A stretch of 64,000 bases of DNA, taken from contig JACOUB010000047.1 in assembly GCA_016178015.1 (NCBI GenBank), forward strand, positions 1-64,000. Reading direction: 5' to 3'. Made by a program: the position numbers and the translations under genes. The number at the start of each line of letters is the position of its first letter. The first letter of the stretch is position 1. Shown here in pieces: positions 35,609 to 44,389 of this stretch. The notes beneath the pieces are model-generated. The model saw only the letters and a program-made list of their open reading frames with translations. It was not told the origin of the DNA and did not search any database. Origin of the DNA: Methylocystis sp. GTDB taxonomy: Bacteria; Pseudomonadota; Alphaproteobacteria; Rhizobiales; Beijerinckiaceae.

Positions 35609-36910
35609 ATGGCGTTTGGACCTAAAAGCTCCGCCTCTGGGGAACGTGCGAGACGGATGGCATGGCGCCAGTTTCCTGCAGAAGAGTTGGCGCTGGATTC
35701 ATTGAGGCCGCCGAATGCGGCGCATCAGTCTGGCGCCGAAAGAATTCCTGGTCTCGATGGTTTGCGCGGCGTAGCAATACTTCTTGTATTAGCCACCCAC
35801 ACCAGACCAGCCCTTTTGGAAAGTGGTTTTTTTGGGGTCGATATATTCTTTGCACTAAGCGGCTTCCTGATAACCACACTTCTTTTGCGAGAGAGGAAGC
35901 GCACCGGTTCGATCGATCTTCGTCAGTTTTATCTTCGACGGGCAGCGCGCATACTGCCCGTGATGGGCGCGGTAATTCTGAGCGTGGCTGCGCTCGGTTG
36001 TCAAGTCGATAATGAGAAACCTGTTGGTATTGGCCACGAAGCGCTGGCGGCTATACTGTTCTATCTCAACTGGGTTCATGCATTCGGCGGCCCTGTATCG
36101 TGCTTGGTGCATTTATGGTCGCTCTCGATCGAGGAGCAGTTTTACCTTATTTGGCCAGGCGTGCTCCTGGCGTGTTTGAGTCGAGGCAAGTCCGATCTGT
36201 TGCTCGGCACAGTGATCGCCGTGGGCATAATGGGGCCTGAAATTGCACGCATTCTGCTCTGGCCCGGCTCTTGGACTAACATACACTACTACCGAACAGA
36301 CTTGAGAGTAGACGCCCTGTTCTGGGGCGCCTTGGCGGCGTGGGCGGGCGCCCGTTCTTCTACTCTGCGCGCTGTTATCAAGAAGCACTCAAGTTCTGTT
36401 GCCGTTCTAGCGCTGGCCGTTCTCGCTTTCCACACGCTTTTCCTGACGAATCCCTGGGAGCGCTACTACCTATCGTATGGCGCCTACACCGCGGTCGCCG
36501 CGTCGTCGGCCGTGCTGATCGCGTGCGTAACGTTTGCGGCGCCGCGCGCTCTGGTCAAGATACTCGAATTTCGCCCTCTTCAGTGGATTGGGATGGTCTC
36601 CTATGGTCTCTATCTTTGGCACCCACTCGTGTTTCTCATGGTCGGACGGTACGTCACACATTCGGCTCTCGCGAAGAACGCGCTCGACCTGTCGCTGAGC
36701 CTGGCGGTTACAGCGGTTTCTTTCTATTTTTGGGAGAGGCCTTTCCTTCGGCTCAAGCGACACTTCCAGCCGCGGCTCAAGAAGATTGCAAGGCTTGCGA
36801 ACGACGCAGATATGCAATGTCAAGACACAGCCGCCCATGAAGCGGGAGCAAACAACTTGGAGAGCGGTTGCAAGCGCGAGGAGGCGCCTGTCGGCTGTTT
36901 CGACAGCTGA
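35609..36910 (+). CDS. Acyltransferase 3 family membrane protein (OafA/YrhL-like)
   Basis: 433 residues from ATG at 35609. The acyltransferase-3 signature GLDGLRGVAILLVLATH with the catalytic-type His is followed by about ten membrane helices, FFGVDIFFALSGFLITTLLL, RRAARILPVM, and HLWSLSIEEQFYLIWP. Such enzymes O-acetylate or acylate surface sugars and glycolipids at the inner membrane. The short soluble C-terminus lacks the SGNH domain seen in longer members. GC is lower than in the core genome. The neighbour is a broken radical-SAM gene, and no other glycan genes are close. Confidence 0.88.
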   Translation: MAFGPKSSASGERARRMAWRQFPAEELALDSLRPPNAAHQSGAERIPGLDGLRGVAILLVLATHTRPALLESGFFGVDIFFALSGFLITTLLLRERKRTGSIDLRQFYLRRAARILPVMGAVILSVAALGCQVDNEKPVGIGHEALAAILFYLNWVHAFGGPVSCLVHLWSLSIEEQFYLIWPGVLLACLSRGKSDLLLGTVIAVGIMGPEIARILLWPGSWTNIHYYRTDLRVDALFWGALAAWAGARSSTLRAVIKKHSSSVAVLALAVLAFHTLFLTNPWERYYLSYGAYTAVAASSAVLIACVTFAAPRALVKILEFRPLQWIGMVSYGLYLWHPLVFLMVGRYVTHSALAKNALDLSLSLAVTAVSFYFWERPFLRLKRHFQPRLKKIARLANDADMQCQDTAAHEAGANNLESGCKREEAPVGCFDS

Positions 36911-37205
36911 CGCCGCCACTGTGAAAAAGCTTACAAGTTTTGGCTCGATCTGACCGACGGCATGGTTTGGCGGGGTTGTTTTCAGGCGTCGGCAGTTTTG
37001 GCGGTCACTTGAACCGTCGGGTGGTTCGCGTTAGGAAGCCGTATCGCGCGCGAAGGGTTTCAGCGCGCATCCGCCGGGCCATGGTCCAATCTCCACGGTT
37101 CCGGCTTGTGCGGGGAGCCGAATAGCGACGGGACAAGGCTCAAATCGACACATATTTTGGGGCTGTCGGTGCGGCAATGTCAGTTGCTCGGCGCGGGAAG
37201 GGCTC

Positions 37206-38935
37206 ATGCAATCCAATAGTCTCACTACTGAATTCCCGACTGTCCTAGCTAAGGATCTGGCGATGCGTTTGTCGTCGCGCCGCGGCGCGGACGGCATCGC
37301 CGAGCTTATTGAGAGGTTGCGGCCGTACTGGGAAAAACTGCAAGCTGTTTGGCCGCCCACCGATCAAGAAACGGGCGCGGCAGCCCTTGGTCAAGCCTTG
37401 ATGAACGCCGCAAAGGGCGGCGATAGTCCTGATCTGGTCACGAAAGAAATCCGTCTTCGCCATACCGGAGCAGACAATGGCGGAGGGGACTCAGCAGTTT
37501 GTGCAAATATCGTGCGCTCGCTCATCGAGGCGCTTTGCGACGGAAACACACAGCAAGCATATCAGGCTGCGCTCGCCATATCGGCGGCTTCGCCGGCGCA
37601 TACCTGGAACGATGTTGGATTCCTCATTAATCTCGCTCTTGCAAGACTTCATATCGAAAGAAGCGAGTTCGAGTTGGCTGCGGCCGCCGCCAAGCGGAAC
37701 CTCGATCAATTCATATGCCCGACGTCGCAATACATGCTCTATCGGAGCTTGGCGGCAAAGGCGCAAAGCGGCGCGCCTGTTGTCGGCTCTGAAATCTTCA
37801 TCGGCGGCCTATCGGAACGTTTCTGCTCCGAGCCATTCGACACACTCGCGACGGGAACGGGCCGCTTGGGTGGAGCGCCGTCCTTCTTCGCCTGTGCATG
37901 CCCGGGCACGGCGCCTTATCCATTGGCCTTCTCCGAGCCCAACGCAACCCGTGAACGGTTATGGAATGGAGAGGAGATTCAGGAGATCAGACGCTCGATC
38001 CTCGATGGCGACTTTACATATTGCAGCAGAAAAGTATGTCCATACATCGTGCACGGAACGCTCCCCAAGCGGGCAGAAATAATTGACCCGCGCCTGCGCG
38101 ACATCATTGACAACCGTCGTGTGGTTCTCGACACGCCGCCCGTTAAAGTGACGCTTGGCCACGATCCCAGTTGCAATCTCGCTTGCCCGTCCTGTCGGAC
38201 AAAACTGATGGTGCTAAAGAACGAGGCGCGAGCGGCCTTTGACGACGCATCTCGAAATGTATTGCTACCGCTGCTTGCCGATGCTCCGGTAACATTGATC
38301 CTTCAACAGACGGCGATCCTTTTGGATCCAAGCATTACCGAAACCTACTCCATAGCTTTGATGCAGATCGACATGCTCAGTTAAAAATTAGTCTCATCAC
38401 GAATGGACTTCTATTGAGCCGGGACGAGTGGAAATCTCTCGGCCACGTCCAACGTATGATCTGCACCGTCGGAGTCTCGATTGATGGCGCCCGCCAGGAA
38501 ACCTATGAAAAGCTGAGGCGCCCTGGAAAGTGGAGCGTGATCAATGAAAACATGGAGTTTCTCGCCACCCTTCGACGTGAAAAAAAGCTGGCGTATCTAC
38601 ATCTTCAATTTGTCGTCCAACGCGAGAATTTTGAGGAAATGAGCGAATTCGCGGATCTTGGCAAGCATTGGGGTGTGGACCTCATTCGATTCATACGCCT
38701 CTTCAATTTTGGATCCTACGAGGGCGTCGAATTTGAAGACAACGACATATGCGATCCTCGGCATCCGCTTTTCCCCCGATTGTTGGAAATTCTCCGAAAC
38801 CCCATTCTCTGCGATCCCATTGTCGACATGTTCACTTTAAAGCCTCTTCATGACTTGGCCTTGGGCGACAAACCCGCGAGGCGCGGGATCATAGCGAGAG
38901 TCGCAACCTCGCTTCGTGGTTGGATGCGCGCTTAG
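37206..38935 (+). pseudogene. Radical-SAM protein gene with one frameshift
   Basis: Two frames, 37206-38384 and a second ending at 38935, are halves of one gene. Helical repeat-like sequence fills the N-terminal ~250 residues, then comes the 4Fe-4S motif CNLACPSC (Cys323, Cys327, Cys330). The first frame breaks after PVTLIL near 38301-38304. The -1 frame continues perfectly with STDGDPFGSKHYRNLLHSFD and LKISLITNGLLLSRDEW, so a single missing base (probably a T in CTTTCA) explains it. The remainder (ICTVGVSIDGARQETYEKLR) is the usual radical-SAM barrel. The product and its substrate are unknown; it could be a real mutation or a sequencing error. Confidence 0.85.
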
Positions 38936-38983
38936 AGCATGTCCCGGAAAAGTTGCGAGACTTTTCCGCTGAGGACATGCTCT
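38934..38983. repeat. 50-base palindrome after the radical-SAM gene
   Basis: The outer arms AGAGCATGTCC / GGACATGCTCT and inner arms GGAAAAGT / ACTTTTCC form a nearly perfect hairpin beginning at the stop codon. A second, wider inverted repeat (GGGGACATGAT / ATCATGTCCCC, ~39008-39130) follows. They may act as terminators or be ends of lost insertion elements. Confidence 0.7.
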
Positions 38984-39160
38984 AGGGCGTGTCGTCAGTT
39001 GGATTGCGGGGACATGATACGCATTGCGCAATATCGCCCTTCCCGCTCCGTTTTCGCCTTTCCCCTTCGGCTGTGCTGCAGGACATCATCATGCGTCGGC
39101 CATCAAATCATGCAATGCGGATCATGTCCCCGTAATTCGTTATTGCGCCCCTTCGCCCGC

Positions 39161-40471
39161 TCACTCCTGCAACGGCCCCCAGGCCGGGTCCGAACCGTAA
39201 GCCGGCGTCGGCGCCTGGAATTCGGCGCGCCCAAAAACGTCGATCATGTAAATCTTGGGACCAGATTGTCCGCCGGCGTCGCGAAAGAACATCAAGAACA
39301 ATCCATTCGGCGCCCAGGTCGGGCCTTCGTTGTGGAAGCCTTCGGTTAAAATGCGCTCGCCGGCGCCGTCCGGCTTCATCACGCCGATGGCGAACGACCC
39401 CGAAGATTGCTTGGTGAAGGCGATGTAGTCGCCCTTGGGCGACCACACCGGCGTCGAATAATGGCCCTGGCCGAACGAAATGCGCCGCGCGCCGCCGCCG
39501 CTCGCCCCCATCACGTAGATTTGCTGCGCGCCGCCGCGATCGGATTCAAAGACAATCTCACCGCCGCTCGGCGAATAAGAAGGCGAGGTGTCGATCGCGT
39601 CGGTCTCGGTGAGGCGCGTCGTCGCGCGCGAGCGCAGGTCCATCGAAAAGAGATTGCTCGAAGAGCCCTGCGACAGCGACATGACGATCTTCTGTCCGTC
39701 GGGCGAAAAGCGCGGCGAGAAGGTCATGCCGGGAAAGTTGCCGACCACCTCGCGCTGTCCGCTCTCGATGTTTAAGAGCAGCACCTTGGGATCGCCGGCG
39801 CCAAACGACATATAGGTCACGTCTTGCGAGGACGGCGAGAAGCGCGGCGTGACCACGAGTTCGTCGCCCCGCGTCAGATAGCGCATATTGGCGCCGTCCT
39901 GATCCATGATGGCGAGGCGTTTGCGGCGGTGTTCCTTGGGGCCCGTCTCATCGACGAAGACCACGCGCGTATCAAAAAACCCTTTCTCGCCGGTGATGCG
40001 GGTGAAGACGGCGTCGGAGACAAGATGCGCGACGCGCCGCGCATTGCCCGCGTCGGTGACATATTGTTGCCCCGCCGCCTGTTCACCGCTCGATACGTCC
40101 CATAGGCGGAATTCGGTCTTCAGCCTGCCGTCCGCGCCGCGTTGTGAGCGCCCGGCAACGACGAACTGCGCGTTGACCACCCTGAAGGCGTCCAGCTTCG
40201 GCGGCTGGTCGGGATTGACGGCCTGCTCAGCAAAGCTCGCCGCCTCGATCGGCTGCAGGAACACCGAGCGCTTGAAGTTGTTGACAATGACGCCGGTGAC
40301 GGTGCGCGCCGCGTCGTCGCCGACGAAATTGGCGACGGCGATCGCGATCGGCTGGAAGCCGCCGCCGGCGCGTAGGTCGAGAACGCGCCCGGCATGCGCC
40401 TTGGCGAAGGGAGCGAGCGCCGCCCCGGCGATCAGGCCGGCGGCGCGACGGCGGGTGAATTTGAAACTCAT
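39161..40471 (-). CDS. tolB: Tol-Pal system beta-propeller protein TolB
   Basis: 436 residues from ATG at 40471 ([20 protein letters not shown]); the longer frame upstream is repeat sequence. The signal peptide has RRR before its hydrophobic core and ends near AHA, and could use Tat or Sec. The N-terminal TolB domain ([17 protein letters not shown]) precedes a six-bladed propeller with repeated blades such as [18 protein letters not shown]. TolB is periplasmic and links TolA and Pal. In most relatives pal follows directly; here it does not. Confidence 0.95.
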   Translation of the reverse strand: MSFKFTRRRAAGLIAGAALAPFAKAHAGRVLDLRAGGGFQPIAIAVANFVGDDAARTVTGVIVNNFKRSVFLQPIEAASFAEQAVNPDQPPKLDAFRVVNAQFVVAGRSQRGADGRLKTEFRLWDVSSGEQAAGQQYVTDAGNARRVAHLVSDAVFTRITGEKGFFDTRVVFVDETGPKEHRRKRLAIMDQDGANMRYLTRGDELVVTPRFSPSSQDVTYMSFGAGDPKVLLLNIESGQREVVGNFPGMTFSPRFSPDGQKIVMSLSQGSSSNLFSMDLRSRATTRLTETDAIDTSPSYSPSGGEIVFESDRGGAQQIYVMGASGGGARRISFGQGHYSTPVWSPKGDYIAFTKQSSGSFAIGVMKPDGAGERILTEGFHNEGPTWAPNGLFLMFFRDAGGQSGPKIYMIDVFGRAEFQAPTPAYGSDPAWGPLQE

Positions 40472-40511
40472 GCGGGATCCTGGATTTTTCTGGCGGAGCT
40501 CGATATGAAGG

Positions 40512-40549
40512 CGCATTCCCTCTCCCCGTGAACGGGGAGAGGGAATGCG
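40512..40549. repeat. Perfect hairpin between tolA and tolB
   Basis: A 38-base palindrome with arms CGCATTCCCTCTCCCCGT and ACGGGGAGAGGGAATGCG around a two-base centre. It lies 23 bases after the tolA stop, on the path of transcription into tolB. It lacks a T-run, so it is more likely a stabilising REP-type hairpin than a terminator. Confidence 0.8.
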
Positions 40550-40571
40550 AGCATTCGTTTTCTGTCGACCT

Positions 40572-41678
40572 TCACATCTCTTCCATACGCAGTTCCGTGA
40601 CGCGCCAATAATCATAGTGGGGCGCGAACGCGGCCGGAATCGGCATCGGGCTGCACCGGCGCACTGCGGCGAGCGCCTGCTCGCCGCGGCTTCTCTCGAC
40701 CGGATCGGAAGAAGGATTGATGAGACGCGGCGACTCCTCCAGCGCGCCGTCGCGCGTCAACCGAAACTCCACGCGCGGCACATAGGCGAGCGCGTTGGTG
40801 GAGAGCCCCGCCGCCCAGCATTTGCCGTAGTGCGCTTTTGTGTAGGCGTCGATCTGCGCTTGCAGCGAGGGCGACAGGCGCGGCGCGCTTGCCGTGGGCG
40901 ACCCGAGCGAGGCGGTGCGCGTCGCCTCCTTGCCGGTCGCGGCGCGCCGCTGCGGCGCCTCGCGGCTCAACAGAGCGGCGATGTTGGCCGCGCTGAACTT
41001 GGATTTCGGCCCCGTCTGGTCGGAGGATTTCGGCTTCGCCGGCTTGTCGATCTTCTTTTTCTCGTCGCTTTCGTCGCGGCCGGCCTCGAGGAGCTTAGCC
41101 ACCTTGTCGACCGCGAAGCGTGGCTGGTCTTTGGGCTTTGACGCCGGTTCTGGTTTGACTGGCGGCTTTGGCGCAGCCTCGGCTTGCGGTTCCGGTTTCG
41201 GCGGCGGCTTCGGCTTCGTTGCTTCCGCCTCGTGTTTGTCTGGCTCTGGCGGCGCCTTGGCCTGGGGCTCGGGCGTCGGCGCCGGCGCGGTCTTGGCCTC
41301 GGGCTGGGACAAGGCGGCTTGGCGTTTGGGAGGCGCCGGTTGGTTTTCGTCTTCGGCGTCGCGTAAGCCTTTCAAAGGCGGCGGCGGCGCGGCAATATCC
41401 CTCTTTGCCTCGGCCAGCGGCGGCTGCGGCTTGGTTTCGTCGGTAGCGGCGACTTTGTCGACGCGCAACGCCGGCGGCGCCACCTGGGCGGCGGCCTCGC
41501 CCTTGGTGATCTGGTTGAATTGTTGGTCGGTCAGGATCTCGACCGGAACGTATTCTTGCGCGTCCTCGAACTTCTTGGCGTCCGCGAAGACGATCAGCGT
41601 CGCCGCCAGCAGGCCGGCATGCGCGATCGCCGAAACAAAAAGGCCCGGTTGGTTGCGCGAAAATCTCAATCTCGCCAA
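40572..41678 (-). CDS. tolA: Tol-Pal system protein TolA
   Basis: 368 residues starting with TTG at 41678, one base after the tolR stop. One N-terminal membrane helix ([20 protein letters not shown]) is followed by a long Lys/Pro/Glu/Ala-rich linker (~90-230) that spans the periplasm. A C-terminal TolA domain follows ([37 protein letters not shown]). TolA links TolQR in the inner membrane to Pal and TolB during cell division. The domain layout is standard for Rhizobiales. Confidence 0.92.
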   Translation of the reverse strand: MARLRFSRNQPGLFVSAIAHAGLLAATLIVFADAKKFEDAQEYVPVEILTDQQFNQITKGEAAAQVAPPALRVDKVAATDETKPQPPLAEAKRDIAAPPPPLKGLRDAEDENQPAPPKRQAALSQPEAKTAPAPTPEPQAKAPPEPDKHEAEATKPKPPPKPEPQAEAAPKPPVKPEPASKPKDQPRFAVDKVAKLLEAGRDESDEKKKIDKPAKPKSSDQTGPKSKFSAANIAALLSREAPQRRAATGKEATRTASLGSPTASAPRLSPSLQAQIDAYTKAHYGKCWAAGLSTNALAYVPRVEFRLTRDGALEESPRLINPSSDPVERSRGEQALAAVRRCSPMPIPAAFAPHYDYWRVTELRMEEM

Positions 41679-41679
41679 C

Positions 41680-42135
41680 TCACTTGTTTTCCTGCTCGGT
41701 CACCAGAGCGATCTTCTTGTAACCCGCGCTGGTGACGAGCGACATGACTTCGGCCACGCGGCCATAATTCACGGATCTGGCGCCGCGCACATAGATGCGC
41801 TCGTCGAAGCCGGACTTGGCCGTATCGCGCAAACGATCGAGCAGGCTCGAGACGTCGAGCGGCTGATCCATGAGATAGACTTGGCCGGAATCGTCGATGG
41901 CGATCGACAGGGGCTTTTGGTCGATGTTGAGGGGACCGGCCTTGGTCTGCGGCAGGTCGACGGCGACGCCGGTGGCGAGCAACGGCGCCGCCACCATGAA
42001 GATGATGAGCAGCACCAGCATCACGTCGATGAACGGCGTCATGTTGATTTCGGCCATGGCGCCATAGCGCGGCACGCCACGCCGCCCGCGCCCGCCCTTA
42101 CCCTTACGCGCGCCTGCCAAGGCCGACATTCCCAT
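41680..42135 (-). CDS. tolR: Tol-Pal system protein TolR (ExbD/TolR family)
   Basis: 151 residues with an AGGAGG ribosome site. A basic N-terminus leads to MAEINMTPFIDVMLVLLIIF, the single helix with the conserved Asp that carries protons. The periplasmic part has IYVRGARSVNYGRVAEVM. It forms the motor with TolQ. The gene lies between tolQ and tolA with minimal gaps. Confidence 0.95.
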   Translation of the reverse strand: MGMSALAGARKGKGGRGRRGVPRYGAMAEINMTPFIDVMLVLLIIFMVAAPLLATGVAVDLPQTKAGPLNIDQKPLSIAIDDSGQVYLMDQPLDVSSLLDRLRDTAKSGFDERIYVRGARSVNYGRVAEVMSLVTSAGYKKIALVTEQENK

Positions 42136-42155
42136 TGGCGTTCCTCCTTAACAAC

Positions 42156-42896
42156 TTAGGCGGCGCGGTCGCGCCCTGAAGGGCCGGTGTGCTGGTCGAT
42201 CTGGCGCGAGAGAATGGCCGAGAATTCGTCCGCGAAACTCTCCATGCGCGCTTGCGCCCGCGCCACTTCGCCTTGCAGCTTGTTGTAAGCGACGAGCGCC
42301 GGAATGGCGGCGAACAGGCCGATGGCGGTGGCGAGCAAAGCCTCGGCGATGCCGGGCGCGACCACCGCCAGCGAGGTGTTCCTCGAAGCGGCGATCGAAC
42401 GGAACGAGGTCATGATGCCCCACACCGTGCCGAACAGTCCGACGAAAGGTCCGGCGGACGCCACCGTCGCCAGAACCAGAAGGCTCGACTCGAGTTTCTC
42501 GACTTCGCGCGCGATCGACACGTCGAGCACTTTCTCGATGCGCGCTTGCAGACCCACGAATGAGGCGCTCGCATTCTGGAACGAGCTTTTCCACTCGCGC
42601 ATCGCGGCGACGAACAGTGTCGACGTAGCGGTGGTGGGGCGCTCCGCCAGTCTCGAATTGAGTTCCTCCAGCGAGGAGCCGGACCAGAACGCCTCCTCGA
42701 AGCGCTCCATGGCTCGCCGCGTGCGTGAAAACAACAGCGTCTTGTTGATTATGATCGCCCAGCACCAGACGGACGCGAGTAGAAGCCCGATCATCACCAG
42801 TTTGACGACGATATGTGCGCCTAGGAACATGCTCCAGATGGAGATGGCTGCGGCGGGGCTGGCGAGGGGAGCGGCGACGATATCGGTTGGGTTCAT
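42156..42896 (-). CDS. tolQ: Tol-Pal system protein TolQ (MotA/ExbB family)
   Basis: 246 residues with an AAGGA ribosome site. Three membrane helices are visible; the last two, SSLLVLATVASAGPFVGLFG and LAVVAPGIAEALLATAIGLF, form the proton-motor core. It energises TolA through the proton motive force. It begins the tight tolQ-tolR-tolA run; ybgC is 240 bases upstream with a palindromic repeat between. Confidence 0.95.
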   Translation of the reverse strand: MNPTDIVAAPLASPAAAISIWSMFLGAHIVVKLVMIGLLLASVWCWAIIINKTLLFSRTRRAMERFEEAFWSGSSLEELNSRLAERPTTATSTLFVAAMREWKSSFQNASASFVGLQARIEKVLDVSIAREVEKLESSLLVLATVASAGPFVGLFGTVWGIMTSFRSIAASRNTSLAVVAPGIAEALLATAIGLFAAIPALVAYNKLQGEVARAQARMESFADEFSAILSRQIDQHTGPSGRDRAA

Positions 42897-43075
42897 GGCT
42901 CGTCCTTAAAGCTTCAGCCGCGGGCGCCATCGGCAGAAAATGCGCATTCGGCTTATGGCTGTATCGCGCCCAATTTTGCCGTTTGTTTGGCTATGTTGCG
43001 CCGCATGAGGGAGATTTACGAGCAACCGGTTAACAACGGGTAAGGGTTAAGGCAAGGTTACCGGGTGAAGTTTTG

Positions 43076-43128
43076 GACCGCGAGCCTTCAGGCTCGCTCG
43101 GTTCTTGCGAGCCTGAAGGCTCGCGGTC
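43076..43128. repeat. Palindromic repeat, family B (second copy)
   Basis: The same arms as at 32441-32493 (GACCGCGAGCCTTCAGGCTC and its reverse complement) flank a different short spacer. It sits between the ybgC stop and the tolQ start, inside the tol operon. Confidence 0.85.
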
Positions 43129-43133
43129 CATCG

Positions 43134-43553
43134 TCAATCCAACCGCCGTGCGGCGCTCGCAAATTTCTCCCGCACCTTGGGCGGCAGCCGCCGCGGACGC
43201 CCGTCTTGGACCGCTACGACCGTAACGCTGGCGCTCGCCAGGATTTCTTCGCCGCGCCGAATGCGCTGCGTCAAGGCGACCGTGGCGCCTGCGGCTTCGT
43301 CCACCAGCGTCTCGACGGTGAGCAGATCGTCCATGCGGGCCGGCTTCTTGAAGTCGATGGTCATGGCGCGAACGACGAAGAACAGGGCGTCCGCTTCGTC
43401 CTCCAGCAAGGCGCGCTGATGAACGCCGAGTTCGCGCAGCAATTCGGTGCGCCCGCGCTCCATGAAGCGCAGATACGACGCGTGATAGACGAAGCCGGAG
43501 AAGTCGGTGTCCTCGTAATAGACCCGGACGGGGTGGAGGTGGGGACTGGTCAC
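43134..43553 (-). CDS. ybgC: YbgC-type acyl-CoA thioesterase of the Tol-Pal cluster
   Basis: 139 residues of the hotdog fold. The motif VYYEDTDFSGFVYHASYLRF contains the catalytic Asp, as in 4-hydroxybenzoyl-CoA thioesterases, and ERGRTELLRELG follows. The only usable start is GTG at 43553, which overlaps the TGA of the ParE-like gene as GTGA, so its translation may depend on the toxin gene. YbgC hydrolyses short acyl-CoA or acyl-ACP and usually opens the tol operon. Confidence 0.92.
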   Translation of the reverse strand: MTSPHLHPVRVYYEDTDFSGFVYHASYLRFMERGRTELLRELGVHQRALLEDEADALFFVVRAMTIDFKKPARMDDLLTVETLVDEAAGATVALTQRIRRGEEILASASVTVVAVQDGRPRRLPPKVREKFASAARRLD

Positions 43554-43840
43554 CGGCGGAACTCCGCCTCCACGTCCATACGGCCGTCGATGACGCGTAG
43601 GATGAGGATCTTGTTCTGCTCGGTCCGGTAGAAGATCAGATGTTTACCGACAGTCAGCCGCCGGACGTCCGGACCCAGATCGGGCCGCGCGCGCCCGAGA
43701 AAGGGAAAGTTCGCCAGATTTTGAAACCGCTGGCGCATTTCGGCTGCCAAAGCCTCCGCCGCCGACTGATTTCGTTCAGCGCTGAACAAATAGATTCGGT
43801 GGAGATCGCGATAGGCCCGGCTCGAAACGACCACCTTCAT
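43550..43840 (-). CDS. ParE/RelE-family toxin
   Basis: 96 residues. The ParE fold is shown by MKVVVSSRAYRDLHRIYLFS, LANFPFLGRARPDLGPDVRR and HLIFYRTEQNKILILRVIDG. ParE-type toxins poison gyrase, and the RelE relatives cleave mRNA. Its ATG overlaps the antitoxin stop (ATGA), and its stop overlaps the ybgC start (GTGA), so it is wedged between an antitoxin and a housekeeping gene. Confidence 0.87.
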   Translation of the reverse strand: MKVVVSSRAYRDLHRIYLFSAERNQSAAEALAAEMRQRFQNLANFPFLGRARPDLGPDVRRLTVGKHLIFYRTEQNKILILRVIDGRMDVEAEFRR

Positions 43841-44067
43841 TCGGGAGGTCGCCGCTTTGCGTGCGCCTCGCGAGCTTCGCGTAAGAACTCTGCGAAGTCC
43901 CAGTCCACGACCCGGCCGGCTTCGACATCGTCGACGCCCTCCTGGATCATGGCCTTGAGGACGCGGAATTTTTCGCCTTGCTCGATGAGATAGGCGACGG
44001 CTTCCTCCTGCATTTCTTGTGGCAGGAGTTCGAGGGCGGCGGCGGCGCGTTCCGCGAATGTGCTCAT
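43837..44067 (-). CDS. ParD-like antitoxin of the module upstream of ybgC
   Basis: 76 residues from ATG at 44067. An N-terminal AERAAAALELLPQEMQEEAV helix pair is followed by AGRVVDWDFAEFLREAREAH, an acidic partner-binding tail of the kind seen in short ParD/RelB-type antitoxins. I do not recognise a DNA-binding domain with certainty. It is coupled to the toxin by an ATGA overlap. Confidence 0.75.
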   Translation of the reverse strand: MSTFAERAAAALELLPQEMQEEAVAYLIEQGEKFRVLKAMIQEGVDDVEAGRVVDWDFAEFLREAREAHAKRRPPE

Positions 44068-44114
44068 GGGGGGCAATATAGCATGGCGGAAGTAGATCGC
44101 CAGACGATCGGAAC

Positions 44115-44354
44115 TGTAAAAGTTGGGATTTCATTCGACGGACGCTGTCGCAAAAAGCCGCGACTTGCCTTTCATCTCATGGCGGCGAGCATGGCGAGCG
44201 GGCCGAGCTTGTCAAGGACGCGAGCTTCGCTCGCGCGGCCGTTGGCCGTGCTTCGCATCCTTGACAAGCTCGGACCCGTCTCGCCGAAAATGCTCGCCAT
44301 CGGATGAATGGCGAAATCTGACAGTGTCCGTCAGATGAAACCTGGATTTTTACA
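44115..44354. repeat. Nested inverted repeat, MITE-like
   Basis: The outer 35-base arms 44115-44149 and 44320-44354 agree at 27 of 35 positions as inverted repeats (start TGTAAAA, end GACGGACGCTGTC). Inside, 44184-44298 holds another long inverted repeat (GCCGAGCTTGTCAAGGA and reverse complement). There is no ORF. The 240-base unit could be a miniature transposon remnant or a structured RNA. It fills the gap upstream of the ParD-like gene, so it may carry that promoter. Confidence 0.6.
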
Positions 44355-44389
44355 AATGAACAAAGCATGGGCGTCAGCAGTCGCGTCGT

